From: JAOUEA01 sp963790335
GTDB taxonomy: Bacteria; Actinomycetota; UBA4738; HRBIN12
NCBI GenBank assembly: GCA_963790335.1
Contig: CAWBOB010000008.1
Coordinates: 558,001-622,000, forward strand
Direction: 5' to 3'
Length of the DNA stretch: 64,000 bases
Both the position numbers and the translations under genes were made by a program. Positions 35,283 to 43,897 of this stretch are shown here, in pieces; position 1 is the stretch's first letter, and the number at the start of each line of letters is the position of its first letter. The notes below the pieces were generated by a model. The model was not told the origin of the DNA, made no database searches, and saw only the letters and a program-made list of their open reading frames with translations.

Positions 35283-35669
35283 ATGATCAGCAAGATCGCA
35301 CGGATCGTGCTCGCCGCGTCGATGGCGATGACGCTCGCCGGCGCGGCGCCGGCTTCCGCGAACGACGGCGACGTGATCCGCGAGGGCGCGTGCAGCGGCA
35401 GAGCCGACTGGAAGCTCAAGCTCTCGCCCGAGAACGGCCGCATCGAGGTCGAGTTCGAGGTCGACTCCAACGTCGTCGGCCAGACCTGGCGGGTGCGCAT
35501 CGTGAAGAACGGAACCGCGATCTTCCAGGGACGGCGTCAGACGAGGGCGCCGAGCGGCTCGTTCGAGGTCAGGATCGTGACGTCCAACCCTCCCGGCTCG
35601 GACACGTTCCGTGCCCGCGCGGTGAACGTCGCGACCGGCCAGACCTGCGCCGGGAGCGCCACCTTCTGA
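35283..35669 (+). CDS. Small secreted two-Cys protein (paralog of preceding gene)
   Basis: A 128-residue exported protein. Signal peptide about residues 1-28 (ARIVLAASMAMTLAGAAPASA), then a beta-rich domain with ACSGRADWKLKL, GQTWRVRIVKNG, AIFQGRRQT and terminal TCAGSATF. It is the intact member of a tandem pair. AAGGAGGGACGGACG gives a good ribosome site, and a DosR-like box lies 82 bases upstream. I do not recognise the family; a disulfide-closed beta-sandwich is a reasonable guess. Likely regulated by the adjacent two-component system. Confidence 0.75.
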   Translation: MISKIARIVLAASMAMTLAGAAPASANDGDVIREGACSGRADWKLKLSPENGRIEVEFEVDSNVVGQTWRVRIVKNGTAIFQGRRQTRAPSGSFEVRIVTSNPPGSDTFRARAVNVATGQTCAGSATF

Positions 35670-35687
35670 ACGACGCTCCACCCGTCA

Positions 35688-35718
35688 CGAGGGAGCCCTG
35701 CAGGTCGGGGCTCCCTCG
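35688..35718. terminator. Bidirectional hairpin between convergent genes
   Basis: Arms CGAGGGAGCCC (35688-35698) and its exact complement (35708-35718) with a 9-base loop, lying between the secreted-protein gene and the VOC gene. Confidence 0.75.
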
Positions 35719-35741
35719 ACGTCATCAGGCCTCGAACGGCC

Positions 35742-36098
35742 TCAGCCCATCGGACTCATGAGCTGGAAGTAGTTGTCGTCGGGGTCGGAGAACGTGCAGA
35801 TCGAGTCCTGGTCGTTCTCCCCGATGCCGTACGGCTCCTGGACCACGGTTGCGCCCGCCGCCACCAACCGGTCGAACTCGCTTCTCACGTCGGGCGTCTC
35901 GATGTTCCAGATGAGCCTGCCCGGCTGGGGGTTCTTCCCCTGTACTTGGTCGTGCGGGCCGACCGTGAATCCGCCCGATCCGACCTGCCAGCCGATGTAG
36001 CCGCCCTCGTTCCAGCCGGGCTCTCCGAACAGCTTCGTGTAGTAGTCGGCCAAGCGCTGCGGATCCTCGGACCCGATCAGGATGCTGTTCAGGTTCAT
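35742..36098 (-). CDS. VOC-family protein
   Basis: A 118-residue glyoxalase-like protein: NLNSILIGSEDPQRLADYYTKLF first half, LIWNIETPDVRSEFDRLVAAG and FSDPDDNYFQLMSP second half, where the usual metal Glu position is Gln. AAGGGAG precedes the ATG at 36098. It is monocistronic, probably ended by the hairpin at 35688-35718. The ligand is unknown. Confidence 0.87.
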   Translation of the reverse strand: MNLNSILIGSEDPQRLADYYTKLFGEPGWNEGGYIGWQVGSGGFTVGPHDQVQGKNPQPGRLIWNIETPDVRSEFDRLVAAGATVVQEPYGIGENDQDSICTFSDPDDNYFQLMSPMG

Positions 36099-36156
36099 CT
36101 CGTCTCCCTTCGTTCGCCGTGTCCTTGCCCATACCGACGACACGCGGGGCCGAAAC

Positions 36157-37324
36157 TCATCGCTTCGAGAGCGGAGACGGGAACCTCGGCAGCACCTTGG
36201 TGCCGGCGAGCCAGTCGGTGAGCCTCTCGGCTTCGCGCTCGATCGCGTGAAGGCCCTCGGCGCCGACGTCTTCGAGCATCTGCACGTCGACCTCGCCGGT
36301 ATCGGTCTGCCGCCAGCCGCCCACGATGCGTCCGTTCCACCATACGGTCGGACCCGCGTTGCCGCTCGTGTCGAACACCTGGTGCCGATGGGCACCCACG
36401 TACCAGTCGCGCTCGAACCATCCCATCGTGGTCGGATCCAGCGGTGGCAGCAGGGCGGCCCACGGCTCCACCGGATCGGGCTGCTCGAGGTCGTCGCCCG
36501 ATACGTAGCCGAGCCGACCGTCGAGGTCGACCTCGACCGCCTCGAGGTGAGCGAGGGCCTGCCGCACCGCCGCCTGCGTCGAGCCCAGCCACCACTTGAT
36601 GTCGACGGCGGTGCCGGGGCCGAACGCACGCAGCCACCGCTCGACCAACCCGGCCACGCCCTCCGCGTGCGGCGGTACCTCGAGCGGCTCTCCGAGCCAG
36701 GAGGTCATCGATGCCCATCGAGGGCGGGACGTGGTCCATGAGCCGTCGTTCGAAGCTCGCACGATGTGACCCGCGGCGGACAGCGTGGTCAGCACCCTGG
36801 GACCGACCGGCACGCTTCCACCCCACGACCTGCCCTCTCCGTAGGCGATCCTGCCTTCGAGCAGCGGGATCTCGTCGCGGAGCTCGGACGACGTGGCCTG
36901 TCTCCCATCGGACAGCACGGCGAGCACCTGCTTCGATGCGCGGGAGAGCCAGCGGGTGCCGTCGCGGTGCAGTCCCGCCCGCTCCACGTCTCGGATGAGG
37001 CGGCGTCGCTCGATGTCGGCCACGCGGTCGCTGGCTCCGGCTTGCACGACGCCGAGCACTTCGCGTGGAACGACGAACAGGGTTCGGCGCATCGCGAGGT
37101 GCTTGACCAACGATCGATCCACGTACAGGGCCTGCTCGAGGTCGGTCGTGGACATCCCGTCGACGCGCGCCCAAGCCGACAGGTAGATGGTCGCGGGATC
37201 GGTTCCGTGCAGGCCGACCATGCTCGTGGCCGCTTCGACGACGTCGCCGCGCCCGATCTGCCGGCAGCAGGCGATGACGACCAGCCAGCCGGGCTCGGCG
37301 TTCCGCGACGCTGATCTTCCGCAC
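36157..37324 (-). pseudogene. Winged-helix (AlkZ/YcaQ-like HTH_42) protein, frameshift near 37255
   Basis: About 389 residues when corrected. It starts VRKISVAERRARLAGRHRL from GTG 37324; one extra base near 37255 shifts it to the long frame (DVVEAATSMVGLHGTDPATIYLSAWARVDG, LVKHLAMRRTLFVVPRE, through WWNGRIVGGWRQ). The family (PF06224) contains the AlkZ DNA glycosylases that unhook crosslinks, but many members lack proof of activity. Its end converges on nothing and lies 58 bases from the VOC start. Reading from ATG 37341 instead would give a false N-terminus. Confidence 0.8.
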
Positions 37325-37363
37325 ACGGGATGCTGCCACACCCGCCGGCCCGCATCAGGTCCC

Positions 37364-37410
37364 TTGACAGGCTAACGGCGTTAGCTTATCCTGGGCTAAC
37401 GCTGTTAGCC
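37364..37410 (+). promoter_or_regulatory. Promoter with two TetR operators GCTAAC-N3-GTTAGC
   Basis: TTGACA (37364-37369) and TATCCT (37387-37392) are 17 bases apart. Perfect palindromes lie at 37371-37385, inside the spacer, and 37395-37409, over the start of transcription, 24 bases apart. This is a strong promoter tightly repressed by the TetR encoded in its own operon. Confidence 0.85.
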
Positions 37411-37429
37411 GAGATGGAGGAGGCAGGGG

Positions 37430-37885
37430 ATGATGTTCACGAACGAGATCCACACGGAGGTCGAGATCGACGCCACGCGCGACGAGGTCTGGAGCGTCCT
37501 CTCAGATTTCGGTTCCTACCACGAGTGGAATCCGGCCTTCGCCTCGATCGAGGGTCGGCCCGAGGCCGGCACGAAGCTCGACATCGCGTTCTCGCTCAAG
37601 GGAGACCGCACGATGCGGATGCGCCCCACCGTGCTGGTGGCCGAGTCCGGCCGAGAGCTGCGCTGGCTCGGCCATCTGTTCATGCCCGGCCTGTTCGACG
37701 GCGAGCACCGTTTCGAGATCCACGAGGAGGAGCCCGGCCGCGTGAGGTTCGTGCAGGGCGAGCGGTTCCGCGGGCTGCTCGTGCCGTTCCTCCGCTCGCT
37801 GATCGAGGACGATACGCCCGCAATGTTCGAGCGGGTCAACGCGGCGCTGGCGGCCCGCGTGGTCGAGCTGCGGAACAGGGTGTGA
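37430..37885 (+). CDS. SRPBCC-family (polyketide cyclase/dehydrase-like) protein
   Basis: A 151-residue helix-grip protein: IHTEVEIDATRDEVWSVLSDFGSYHEWNP at the start, split by features into a first strand, helix and WNP turn, then VLVAESGRELRWLGHLF and a long C-terminal helix. Such proteins bind hydrophobic molecules. GGAGGAGGCAGGGG precedes the ATG. It is the first gene of a two-gene operon with TetR, so it is likely induced by the ligand TetR senses. Confidence 0.86.
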   Translation: MMFTNEIHTEVEIDATRDEVWSVLSDFGSYHEWNPAFASIEGRPEAGTKLDIAFSLKGDRTMRMRPTVLVAESGRELRWLGHLFMPGLFDGEHRFEIHEEEPGRVRFVQGERFRGLLVPFLRSLIEDDTPAMFERVNAALAARVVELRNRV

Positions 37886-38421
37886 CCGGCATCGTGGAGT
37901 CGGCGCGACGCCGGCAGCTCGTCGAGGTCGCGATGCGCATCCTCGAGTCCGAAGGTCCCGATGGCCTCACGATGCGCGCGCTCGCCGCGGCGATGGGCAT
38001 GCGGGCGCCCTCGCTCTACAAGCACGTCGCCGACAAGGATGAGCTGACGGCCATGTTGATCGCCGAGGCGTTCCGTGGATGGGGCCAGACGATGCACGAC
38101 GCGATGGCGGCGTTGCCGGCCCGGGCGGCCCGTGTGAGGCGACTACGGGTGCTCGCGAAGACCTATCGCGACTGGGCGATCGCCCATCCGCACCTGTATC
38201 GGATGGCGACCGGTGGTGAGCTGCGGCGTGAGCTGCTGCCGGACGGGCTCGAGGCGTGGGCGGCGGAGCCGGTGGTCACGGTCGCCGGCGGCGAGCACCG
38301 CGCCCGCGCCACGTGGGCCTTCGCGCACGGCATGACGATCCTGGAGCTCGACGGCCGCTTCCCTCCGGACGCCGACCTCGATGCCGCATGGGAGGAAGGC
38401 ATCAAGTCCCTCGGCGCCTGA
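37882..38421 (+). CDS. TetR-family repressor
   Basis: A 179-residue regulator beginning at GTG 37882, which overlaps the preceding stop (GTGA). The helix-turn-helix is VEVAMRILESEGPDGLTMRA and MRAPSLYKHVADKDEL; the C-terminal domain has DWAIAHPHLYRMATGG, of the TetR_C WHG-type. Two perfect GCTAAC-N3-GTTAGC palindromes in the promoter of its operon are the expected operators. The SRPBCC gene ahead is the only other member of the operon. Inducer unknown. Confidence 0.9.
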   Translation: MTGIVESARRRQLVEVAMRILESEGPDGLTMRALAAAMGMRAPSLYKHVADKDELTAMLIAEAFRGWGQTMHDAMAALPARAARVRRLRVLAKTYRDWAIAHPHLYRMATGGELRRELLPDGLEAWAAEPVVTVAGGEHRARATWAFAHGMTILELDGRFPPDADLDAAWEEGIKSLGA

Positions 38422-38441
38422 CCCGTCTGGAGTGCGCTTGC

Positions 38442-39447
38442 TCACCTGCCCAGCAGCTCGTCGAGCAAGTTCGATGATCGGCCATGCCCCGTCGGACCAG
38501 TTCGAGATGACGGTGTCGGTGGTCTCGTGGGTTGGGTCGTACGTGCTGCTGAACGACACACCTGCGTCGTAGCCCTCGAGCCACACGACGTCGCTCGTGG
38601 CGTGCAGGTGGAACCCGAGTCCGTAGCGCCTCGATTCCTCGGGCCAGTCGCTGCGTGGGCGCACCATCTCGGCCACGAGGTCGCTCGAGACGATCGCGCC
38701 GGCGAACAGCGCTCGCCAGAAGGCATGCATGTCCGCTGCGGTCGAGTAGATGCCTCCGTCGCCGGTGCCCAGCACCGGAAGGTGGAAGACGTTCGTCCGG
38801 TGACCGTCGACGGTGAGGTAGCCGAGTGCGGCGTCTCCAGGGAGCTCGTCGGATCGGAGGAACCCCGTGTCGCCCATGCCCGCCGGTTCACAGACTCGCT
38901 CCCGCACGAGCTCGTGGAACGGCGTGCCGCTCGTGCGCTCGGCGATCAGTGCGAGCACCACGAACCCGCCGTTGTTGTAGGCGAAGCGCTCACCCGGCTC
39001 GGAGACCGTCTCGTGTCCGTCGAGGACGGCGAGGAAGTCCTCAGTGGTCGCGAGCTCGTGCACCGGAACCGGCATGACGTAGTCGGTGATGTCGGTGACG
39101 GCGTGCTCGTCCAAGTAGTCGCCGATGCCGGATCGGTTCGCCAGCAGGTGCTCCACCGTGACCGCGTCGTCGATCAATGGAAGATCGTCACCCAGCGCGG
39201 AGCGAGCGGTGCTCGTACGGTCGAGCGCGCCTTCCTCGATCAGGCTCATGATGGTGAGCGCTGTGAAGCCCTTGGCACCGCTCGCGAGCGCAAACTTCGT
39301 GTCGGTCGTGTTGGCGAGTTCGTGTGCGCGATCGGCGAGCCCATACGCCTTCGCGAAGGTGACGTCGCCCGGTCGGTCCACCCGTACGACCCCGGAGAAC
39401 CCGGTCCGTTCGGCGGTCGTGTCGACGGCGTCAGCCAGCTGTTGCAT
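38442..39447 (-). pseudogene. Serine beta-lactamase-like hydrolase, frameshift at 3' end
   Basis: A cytoplasmic penicillin-binding-protein-fold esterase/hydrolase of about 335 residues. The SxxK motif is S56-G-A-K59 and the YxN motif is YNN in RFAYNNGG. GAGGAGGAGCGGGG precedes the ATG at 39447. Near 38470 the frame is lost: WSDGAWPIIE should continue as LLDELLGR and stop at 38442, but the written frame runs on antisense through the TetR gene. One base near 38470 is involved. It lacks a signal peptide. Overlaps the DHFR-like gene by 17 bases. Confidence 0.85.
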
Positions 39448-40021
39448 GACCCCGCTCCTCCTCGTTGCTGACCCGGTAGTGGAGATGCACCACGCCGTTG
39501 TCGAATCGGCGCTCGTCGAGCAGCTCGAGCTCGATCCGAAGGTGGCCCGGGAAGCATGCCGTTCCGCTTCCCACCACGACGGGGTTCACGAAGATGTGAC
39601 ACTCGTCGACCAGTCCGGCTTCGAAAGCGTGCCCCGCGAGCTCCGGACCGCCGACGCTGATGCCGGTCGCCGACGACGCCTTCATCCGCCGTACGGCGTC
39701 GGCGTCGAACGTGCGCTCGAGTCGCGTGCGAGCGGCTGACGGTTCATCGAGCGTGGTCGAGTACACGACCTTGTCGATCGCGCGCCAGATCGAGGCGTAG
39801 TCGAGCGCGACAGCCGGCTTATCGGCATCGAGGGGTGCCGTATCCCAGTAGGCCATCACCTCGTACATCCGCCGCCCGAGGAGGTAGATGCCGACTTGCC
39901 TCTCGAGGTCGTTGACGAACGCATGCACCTGCTCGTCGGGCGCGGCCCAGTCGAAGTTGCCTCGCTCGTCCGCCACGTAGCCGTCGAGCGATGCGATCGC
40001 CGTGTAGTGCAGGGTCCCCAT
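39431..40021 (-). CDS. Dihydrofolate reductase-fold (RibD C-terminal) protein
   Basis: A 196-residue protein of the RibD/DHFR-like superfamily. It starts GTLHYTAIASLDGYVADERGNFDW, with the YLLGRRMYEVMAYWD core and the nucleotide motif SVGGPELAGHAFEAGLVDE near 150. These small proteins are NADPH-dependent reductases of unknown substrate, common in actinobacteria. GGAAGGAG precedes the ATG. It is head-to-head with another DHFR-like gene, 35 bases away, and leads into the serine hydrolase. Confidence 0.86.
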   Translation of the reverse strand: MGTLHYTAIASLDGYVADERGNFDWAAPDEQVHAFVNDLERQVGIYLLGRRMYEVMAYWDTAPLDADKPAVALDYASIWRAIDKVVYSTTLDEPSAARTRLERTFDADAVRRMKASSATGISVGGPELAGHAFEAGLVDECHIFVNPVVVGSGTACFPGHLRIELELLDERRFDNGVVHLHYRVSNEEERGHATAG

Positions 40022-40044
40022 GGCGGAGCTCCTTCCGCATATGC

Positions 40045-40050
40045 CAGTCT
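40045..40050 (+). promoter_or_regulatory. -10-like CAGTCT, leaderless start
   Basis: CAGTCT ends 6 bases before ATG 40057, matching the [TC]AnnnT-N6-ATG pattern seen elsewhere in the window. Confidence 0.35.
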
Positions 40051-40056
40051 TGGTCG

Positions 40057-40635
40057 ATGGGCAGCACCATCTTCTACACGGCGACCACCATCGACGGGTT
40101 CATCGCCGACGAACACGACTCGCTCGAGTGGCTGTTCCAGGTCCCCGCGGGCGTCGACGACGTAGGTCACGAAGATCGTTTCGCGCGCTTCTTCGACGAC
40201 GTCGGCGCGATGGCCATGGGGTCGACCACATACGAGTGGATCGTCGATCACGATCGGTTGCTCGACCGGCCCGAGCAGTGGAGGGCGTACTACGCAGACA
40301 CGCCATGCTGGGTGTTCTCGCACCGGGAGCTGCCCGCGATCCCGGGCGCAGATCTTCGGTTCGTACGCGGACGGGTGGCGCCGATCCATGCGGACATGGT
40401 CGAGGCCGCGCACGGCACGAACATCTGGCTCGTCGGAGGTGGTGAGCTAGTGGGTCAGTTCGCCGATCACGGCCTGCTCGACGAGATCCACCTCAGCATC
40501 GCGCCGGTATCGCTCGGCTCAGGTGCGCCGCTGCTTCCTCGGCGTCTGCTCTCCTCGGAGCTGACGCTGATGAACGTCGAGCGACACGGGCAGTTCGTCG
40601 CCGCGACGTACCGCGTCACCAGAGCGGTCGACTGA
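40057..40635 (+). CDS. Dihydrofolate reductase-fold (RibD C-terminal) protein
   Basis: A 192-residue DHFR-like protein: TIFYTATTIDGFIADEHDS at the start, MAMGSTTYEWIVDH in the core and IWLVGGGELVGQFADHGLLDE as nucleotide-binding segment. It is divergent from the similar gene at 39431-40021 but not closely alike in sequence, so the pair is not a recent duplicate. It probably starts leaderless. Substrate unknown. Confidence 0.86.
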   Translation: MGSTIFYTATTIDGFIADEHDSLEWLFQVPAGVDDVGHEDRFARFFDDVGAMAMGSTTYEWIVDHDRLLDRPEQWRAYYADTPCWVFSHRELPAIPGADLRFVRGRVAPIHADMVEAAHGTNIWLVGGGELVGQFADHGLLDEIHLSIAPVSLGSGAPLLPRRLLSSELTLMNVERHGQFVAATYRVTRAVD

Positions 40636-40646
40636 GCCGTTCCTGT

Positions 40647-41021
40647 TCAGCCTCCGTCGGCGGGTTCGGTGAACGTCAGGAAGTAGCCGTTGGGGTCCTG
40701 CAGGCCCATCTCGAGCGTGCCCCATTCCCGGACCTCGGGCCCCCAGGCAGGCTCGATCTCGTCGCGGATCTGCTCGTGAACCGCGCGCACGCTCTCGGGG
40801 TAGACGTAGATCGTGCCGGTCAGAGCAGGTGAGGCGGACCACGGGGTCTCACCCGCCAGGAACTGCAGCACCACACCGTCGCGCTGCACCTCGGCCCAGG
40901 TCGGCTCGCCGGTATCGGGGAACGTTCCGCTGCAATCGAACCCGGTTCGGCGGTACCACGCGAGCGTCGCGGCCATGTCCGTCGTCTTGAGCATCACGTC
41001 CACACGACCGTCACGTGCCAC
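40647..41021 (-). CDS. VOC-family protein
   Basis: A 124-residue glyoxalase-fold protein: GRVDVMLKTTDMAATLAWYRRTGF and LTGTIYVYPESVRAVHEQIRDE, ending GLQDPNGYFLTFTEPADGG, where the Glu after TFT is a probable metal ligand. GTG 41021 is 6 bases after a TAGCGT -10, so it is probably leaderless. It converges with the DHFR-like gene. Confidence 0.86.
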   Translation of the reverse strand: MARDGRVDVMLKTTDMAATLAWYRRTGFDCSGTFPDTGEPTWAEVQRDGVVLQFLAGETPWSASPALTGTIYVYPESVRAVHEQIRDEIEPAWGPEVREWGTLEMGLQDPNGYFLTFTEPADGG

Positions 41022-41027
41022 AGGTCG

Positions 41028-41033
41028 ACGCTA
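41028..41033 (-). promoter_or_regulatory. -10 element TAGCGT, leaderless start
   Basis: On the minus strand TAGCGT ends 6 bases before GTG 41021. Confidence 0.5.
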
Positions 41034-41096
41034 GCACCGCGTCGCCACCCGTGTCGTGAAGGCCGTGTGCGTCTAGCCGCCCTGCTCTGCAAGCTC

Positions 41097-41102
41097 TAGG
41101 CT
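41097..41102 (+). promoter_or_regulatory. -10 element TAGGCT, leaderless start
   Basis: TAGGCT ends 8 bases before ATG 41111. No ribosome-binding site. Confidence 0.5.
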
Positions 41103-41110
41103 TCGCGACG

Positions 41111-42577
41111 ATGTCCACCGACGCGCAGGTTCCGGTCGGAACGCCTGGAGACCACCGCCGCTACTACGAGGCACTGGTAGAGGCGAGTCCGACGGCGATC
41201 GTGGCCTGCGATCCGGACCTGGTCGTCACCTCGTGGAACCCGGCCGCCGAGCGACTCTTCGGCTACACGGCGGCCGAGGCGCTCGGCCGGCCGATCGATG
41301 GATTGATCGCCGACCACGACTCGATCCGAGACGAGGCCCTGGCGGTCAACGACCGCGTCTTCGACACGCCGGTCGAGCTGATCACCCGCCGCTCGACGAA
41401 AGAGGGCACGCTGGTCGACGTCGCGATCAAGGCGGTGCCCATCAGGATCGACGGGGAGCTCGTGGGCGCGTTCGCGCTCTTCGAAGATATCGGCGAGCTG
41501 GTGCGGCAGCGTCGCTTCTTCGAATCGCTCGTCGAGATGAGCCCCGCCGCCATCATCATGGTTAACCGCGACGTCGAGGTGACCCTGTGGAACCCGGGCG
41601 CTGAACGGCTCTTCGGATACACGGCCGCCGAGGCGATGGGCGCCGATCTCGACGAGCTGATCGCGCACGATCCTGCGATCCACGCCGAAGCCACCGCCTG
41701 GAGCAAGGAGGCGTGGGACGAAGAGTCCTTCCGTCGCATCGGGCGACGCTCGCACAAAGACGGAAGGCTCGTCGACGTCGAGATCGTGGCCGTGCGCGTG
41801 ATGCTGGGCGACCAGCCGATCGGCTTCTACATCATCTACCACGACGTCACCGAACTGGAGCAGACGCGACGTCAGCTCGAAGCGAGGATCGACGAGCAGA
41901 TGGCCGAGCTCGTGCGCACCGGCGAGCTCGCGCGGTTCCTGCCGCGCCAGGTTGCCGAGGGCCTCATCGGCGGCGAGCTTCGCGCCGAGGAAGACTCGTT
42001 CGAGCGGCGTCGCATCACGGTGCTGTTCGCCGACATGGTCGGGTTCACCGACCTGGCGGAGAGCCTCGAGCCCGAGGAGCTCGCGGAGGTCCTCAATGGG
42101 TATCTCCGAGAGATGACGGCAGCGGTCATCGCGTGTGGTGGTTCGGTCGACAACCTGATCGGCGACGGCGTCATGGCCGTGTTCGGCGCTCCGAAAGCGA
42201 TGCCGGAGGCCGATCAGGCATGGGCAGCCGTGCGAGCGGCGATGGAGATGCAGCGCCGGTGCCGCGAGCTGGGCACCTCGCTCCGAGAGCGAGGTATCCC
42301 CGCCGATCTGAACATCCGGGTCGGCATCAACACCGCGCATTGCACCGTGGGTGTGTTCGGCAGCGAGGTCATGCGGGCGTACATGGCGGTCGGATTCGCG
42401 GTCAACGTGGCAGCTCGGTTGCAGACGGCCGCAGACCCCGGCTCGATCCTCTGCGGCTTCCGTACTTACGCCTTGGTGAAGGAGCGCGTGAACGCGCAGG
42501 AACGGGGCGCGCTCACGGTGAAGGGAGCGGCGCGCCCGGTCGAGGCGTGGGAGATCGTGAGCCTGGCAGACGGCTGA
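41111..42577 (+). CDS. PAS-PAS class III nucleotide cyclase
   Basis: Soluble sensor cyclase, 488 residues. Two PAS domains (about 18-130 and 138-250) share WNP.AERLFGYTAAEA, so they are internal duplicates. A linker helix precedes the cyclase domain (about 295-485). Metal Asp residues are in FADMVGFTDL (near 308) and LIGDGVMAVFG (near 352), and VNVAARLQ gives the transition-state Asn/Arg. The substrate-specifying positions, usually Lys and Asp, read Asn (SVDNLIGDG) and Phe (VGFAVN), so cAMP versus cGMP cannot be called. Probably leaderless. Confidence 0.9.
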   Translation: MSTDAQVPVGTPGDHRRYYEALVEASPTAIVACDPDLVVTSWNPAAERLFGYTAAEALGRPIDGLIADHDSIRDEALAVNDRVFDTPVELITRRSTKEGTLVDVAIKAVPIRIDGELVGAFALFEDIGELVRQRRFFESLVEMSPAAIIMVNRDVEVTLWNPGAERLFGYTAAEAMGADLDELIAHDPAIHAEATAWSKEAWDEESFRRIGRRSHKDGRLVDVEIVAVRVMLGDQPIGFYIIYHDVTELEQTRRQLEARIDEQMAELVRTGELARFLPRQVAEGLIGGELRAEEDSFERRRITVLFADMVGFTDLAESLEPEELAEVLNGYLREMTAAVIACGGSVDNLIGDGVMAVFGAPKAMPEADQAWAAVRAAMEMQRRCRELGTSLRERGIPADLNIRVGINTAHCTVGVFGSEVMRAYMAVGFAVNVAARLQTAADPGSILCGFRTYALVKERVNAQERGALTVKGAARPVEAWEIVSLADG

Positions 42578-42598
42578 GCCCCGTTCGGTGCCCAGCGG

Positions 42599-43837
42599 CT
42601 ACGAGGCCCCGATGGGCACTCGATCGAACAGCAGATGCATGATCTGCTGCAAGGGCCAGCGCGCTCCCACCTTCCGCCAGTTCCCGTTGGCGAGCACGAC
42701 CACCCCGATGCCGTCGTTCGGGTCGTAGAAGGCGACCGTCGCGACGCCGCTGTCTCCCCCGTTGTGGCCGATCAAGGTGCGCCCGCGCGAGCGGGTCCGA
42801 TACCAGAGCAACCCCTGGCCGTACGTCGTGTCGGGGATCTGTGAGCGCAGCATCTCCCGCACGGTGTCGCGTTCGAGCACGCGAACCCCGGCCCACGTGC
42901 CGCCGTTCATCATCATGCCGAGATGGCGCGCGAGGAGGGGAGCCGTGGTCCGCAGGGCACCATCGGGGTAGTCGGGGTATCCGTACTGGCCGTACGCCAC
43001 GTAGCGGTCCCGCGCCGCCGACCACCGATAGGGCATCGCCACGTCGCCCTCGGGCACGTCGGCCAGGTGCCACCCGGCGCGACCCATGCCGAGCGGCGCG
43101 AAGATGTTGGTCTCGCACCACGCGTCGAAGCCGGCACCGCTTGCCGCTTCGACGAGGAATGCGGCGAGCGAAGCTCCGACGTTCGAGTAGCGGTATCTCG
43201 AGCCCGGCTTCGCGTCGTAGAAGTTCGGCCGCCGGTAGTCCTCGCCGCCGGGCACGAGGTATCCCTCGAGGAACGTGCCGAGCGGGATCGTGGAGTCGCC
43301 CTCGGCGTAGAGGTCGTCCCACACGGGCCACCGGTCGCGGATGCTCGATGTGTGGGTCAGCAGGTGCCGCACGGTGATCGCGCGATGCGGATGCTGCGGC
43401 GTGCGCACCGAGAACGGCAGGATGTCGTTCACGTCGTCGTCGAGGCCGAACAGGCCGCGCTCGACCGCCTGCATCACGGCGGTCGCGATCACCGTCTTCG
43501 AGATCGACGCGAGCATGAACAGGGTGTTCCGGCGAACCCGTTCGGGTCGCCAGAGGTTCGCGTGCCCGTATCCGCGTGCCCACACGACCTCGTCGCCGCG
43601 CACGACCGCAGCCGAGACGCCGGGGAGCGTGCCGAGGGCCATGAGGTCGGTGATCTCGCCGTCGAGCCCACGCCGGTCCCTGGGCTCGAGGGCAACTGGG
43701 CGAGCTCGCACCGCGCCGACCCGCGGCAGTGCGACGGCACCGGCGGTGACGAGACCCGTCGTGAGCAGCCGCCTGCGGGTCCACGCGAGCGGCGCGAGGG
43801 GTCGTTCCTCGGGTGTGTCGCGCACACGATCACGCAT
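42599..43837 (-). CDS. Exported serine beta-lactamase-like hydrolase (Tat signal)
   Basis: A 412-residue PBP-fold hydrolase. The N-terminus TRRRLLTTGLVTAGAVALP is a Tat-type signal. The SxxK motif is S111-I-S-K114 in LASISKTV, and YSN lies in YRYSNVGAS near 209; a HNGGDSG segment near 370 matches the third motif region. It belongs to the class C beta-lactamase/esterase group, which includes peptidases and lipid esterases, and real lactamase activity is rarely shown. Converges with the cyclase 21 bases away. Confidence 0.88.
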   Translation of the reverse strand: MRDRVRDTPEERPLAPLAWTRRRLLTTGLVTAGAVALPRVGAVRARPVALEPRDRRGLDGEITDLMALGTLPGVSAAVVRGDEVVWARGYGHANLWRPERVRRNTLFMLASISKTVIATAVMQAVERGLFGLDDDVNDILPFSVRTPQHPHRAITVRHLLTHTSSIRDRWPVWDDLYAEGDSTIPLGTFLEGYLVPGGEDYRRPNFYDAKPGSRYRYSNVGASLAAFLVEAASGAGFDAWCETNIFAPLGMGRAGWHLADVPEGDVAMPYRWSAARDRYVAYGQYGYPDYPDGALRTTAPLLARHLGMMMNGGTWAGVRVLERDTVREMLRSQIPDTTYGQGLLWYRTRSRGRTLIGHNGGDSGVATVAFYDPNDGIGVVVLANGNWRKVGARWPLQQIMHLLFDRVPIGAS

Positions 43838-43897
43838 CAGCCGATGTTCGCACGAACGGGAGGCGGCGTGATCATCGTCTGGAACCGATGGGAACAG

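Noticed and set aside
38143..38441. In-frame extension of the serine hydrolase past 38442
   Set aside because: The extension lies opposite the TetR gene; the natural end LLDELLGR is in the adjacent frame.
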